Assembly (NCBI GenBank): GCA_030740135.1
Contig: JASLXW010000226.1
Span: 1 to 6,750, forward strand
From: Nitrospinota bacterium
GTDB taxonomy: Bacteria; UBA8248; JACPRG01
Direction of reading: 5' to 3'
Length of the DNA stretch: 6,750 bases
Below, in pieces: positions 5,526 to 6,750 of this stretch. A program made the position numbers and the translations under genes. Below the pieces are notes generated by a model. That model saw nothing but the letters and a program-made list of their open reading frames with translations, ran no database searches and was not told the origin of the DNA. The number at the start of each line of letters is the position of its first letter. Position 1 is the stretch's first letter.

Positions 5526-6750
5526 TCAGCTCCGTTCGTCCCTGAGTCGCTGGGCCTTATGGGTGGTCCGTTCGAGCGTGCCGAAAGGATTCAACGCAAC
5601 GTCCGGCGTCACTTGCAGCGCTTCCCGCAGCCGGCGGCGGACCTTCTCGCGCAGGCCGGCCGGGTCCGATTGCCCCTGAAGGTGTTCGGCCACGACGGTG
5701 CATACGTCCGCGCCCGTTTTCTTGTCCGTGGAGAGAACGATAAGGAACTCGTCGCTCAGATCCTCCATCCCCCGGATGACGTTCTCCACCTGGATGGGGT
5801 AGAACTTGGCGCCGCGATAGACCACCAGGTCGTCGTGGCGTCCCAGGATGCCGCCCGGCAAGCGGGCGTGCGTCCGGCCGCAGGCGCAGGGGGAGGAGTC
5901 CAGCCGGGCGGTGTCGTTGGTCCAGTACCGGATCATCGGCGAAGCCTCCCGGCTCAGGTGAGTGACGACCAGGATCCCCGTTTCCCCCTCTGATACGGGA
6001 CGGAGGGTCTCGGGGTCTATGATCTCGATCAGGTGATGGTCCTCGGCCCAGTGAAGGCCCGCCTTCGCCGTGCACTCGGCGGCGCAGGTGGGGTGGATCT
6101 CGCTGATGCCGTAGATGTCGAAGGCGTCGATCCCCAGGCCCGTCTCGATCTTCGCGCGCGTCCCTTCGGTCTCCGTCCCGCCCTCTCCTCCGAACAACCC
6201 GATGCCGAGCGGGATGGACGCCGGGTCCACCTTCTCCTCTCGCATGCGCTCGGCGATGTGAAGGGAGTACGAGGGGGTGGACAGAAAGACCGCCGTGCCG
6301 GCGTTTTGGAAATACCAGATCTGCCGATCGGTCAGGGTGGCCCCGATGGGGATCACGAAGCACCGGAGAAGGTCGGCCGCGTAGTGGACCGCCAGGCCGG
6401 CGATCCACAGACCATAGCTGAATGCGTTCTGGATGATGTCCCCCGGCCGCGTCCCGGCCTGATAAAGCAGCCGCGCGGTGAAGCGGGCGATGATTCGGGC
6501 GTCGTTGAACGTCCAGAGGGTGTGGACGGGGTGGCCCGTTGTGCCGGTGGAGGGATGGAGCTCGCGGACCTCGGAGAGGGGGGCGATCACGTAGCGGCCG
6601 AAGGGGGGATGGGCGGCCTGCTCGTCGCGGAGCTCCTGCTTGTAGACGATGGGGAGGCTCGCGAGGTCGTCCAGGCTCCGGAGGTCCCCCGGCTCGAACC
6701 CGGCCGCTCGGAACTTCTCGCGATAGAAGGGCGAGCCGGCATCGCACCGC
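5526..6750 (-). CDS. Phenylacetate-CoA ligase (PaaK)-family protein, 5' end outside window
   Basis: An adenylate-forming CoA ligase of the PaaK family, which converts aryl or other carboxylic acids with ATP and CoA to acyl-CoA in the cytoplasm. 407 residues are visible and the frame is open through the right edge. An internal GTG at 6590 is not the start, because conserved sequence lies upstream of it: AGSPFYREKFRAAGF, then SLDDLASLPIVYK. Family members are about 430-440 residues, so roughly 25-35 N-terminal residues are missing. Motifs in visible numbering: P-loop HPSTGTTGHP (65-74), YGISE (213-217), HLSREASPMIRYWTND (264-279) typical of PaaK, CACGRTH (288-294), GRHDD (303-307), YRGAKFYPIQVE (311-322), and a C-terminal THKAQR with Lys398 as the likely catalytic lysine. 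The P-loop has His where many PaaK enzymes have Lys, which varies in the family. The stop is TGA 5528-5526. Phenylacetate itself is not proven as the substrate, and no paaA-E or paa regulator genes are in view. It is the first visible gene of the cluster. Confidence 0.92.
   Translation of the reverse strand, partial: RCDAGSPFYREKFRAAGFEPGDLRSLDDLASLPIVYKQELRDEQAAHPPFGRYVIAPLSEVRELHPSTGTTGHPVHTLWTFNDARIIARFTARLLYQAGTRPGDIIQNAFSYGLWIAGLAVHYAADLLRCFVIPIGATLTDRQIWYFQNAGTAVFLSTPSYSLHIAERMREEKVDPASIPLGIGLFGGEGGTETEGTRAKIETGLGIDAFDIYGISEIHPTCAAECTAKAGLHWAEDHHLIEIIDPETLRPVSEGETGILVVTHLSREASPMIRYWTNDTARLDSSPCACGRTHARLPGGILGRHDDLVVYRGAKFYPIQVENVIRGMEDLSDEFLIVLSTDKKTGADVCTVVAEHLQGQSDPAGLREKVRRRLREALQVTPDVALNPFGTLERTTHKAQRLRDERS

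Noticed and set aside
3980..5545. Open plus-strand frame of 521 codons
   Set aside because: It is antisense to the whole flavoprotein gene, which has clear family motifs; the antisense translation shows none.
5557..6747. Second minus-strand frame of 396 codons over the PaaK-like gene
   Set aside because: It is an off-frame, Arg/Pro/Gly-rich translation; the overlapping frame contains the PaaK motifs and extends to the right edge.

Overview
The window is a high-GC bacterial fragment in which every supported gene lies on the minus strand. Transcription therefore runs from the right edge to the left. The order is: a PaaK-family aryl/acyl-CoA ligase (5' end outside the window), a flavoprotein of the 4-hydroxyphenylacetate 3-hydroxylase / 4-hydroxybutyryl-CoA dehydratase superfamily, an M24 'pita-bread' (Xaa-Pro peptidase/creatinase-like) protein, an ANL-superfamily acyl-CoA synthetase, and an unrecognised helical protein whose 3' end is outside the window. 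The gene set and composition suit a metabolically versatile soil or sediment bacterium, such as a Desulfobacterota/Proteobacteria-like or related candidate lineage. No phylogenetic marker is present, so the taxon is only a guess.

Layout. 6750-5526 is the PaaK-like ligase. A 79-bp gap holds a small hairpin and the Shine-Dalgarno (SD) sequence of the next gene. 5446-4007 is the HpaB/AbfD-like flavoprotein. A 197-bp gap holds an AT-rich patch and a perfect GC hairpin abutting a very strong SD. 3809-2532 is the M24 protein. A 301-bp non-coding gap follows, and 2230-566 is the acyl-CoA synthetase. Directly after its TAG stop comes the ATG of the unknown protein (565 to beyond position 1). There are no RNA genes, mobile elements or CRISPR arrays. 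Several long open frames on the plus strand are antisense shadows of these GC-rich genes.

How the genes may work together. Two CoA ligases flank a flavoprotein and an M24-fold protein, which reads as a small catabolic module: acids are activated to CoA thioesters, a CoA-ester or aromatic intermediate is modified by the flavoprotein, and the M24 protein perhaps cleaves or binds a small molecule rather than a peptide. The substrate cannot be read from the sequence. The two most notable points concern the middle enzymes. The flavoprotein looks closer to 4-hydroxybutyryl-CoA dehydratase than to HpaB, yet lacks all three cysteines of the [4Fe-4S] site while keeping the histidine. The M24 protein keeps the fold motifs but has Cys in place of one metal-binding Asp and Tyr in place of the catalytic His. 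Both suggest chemistry different from the textbook members of their families.
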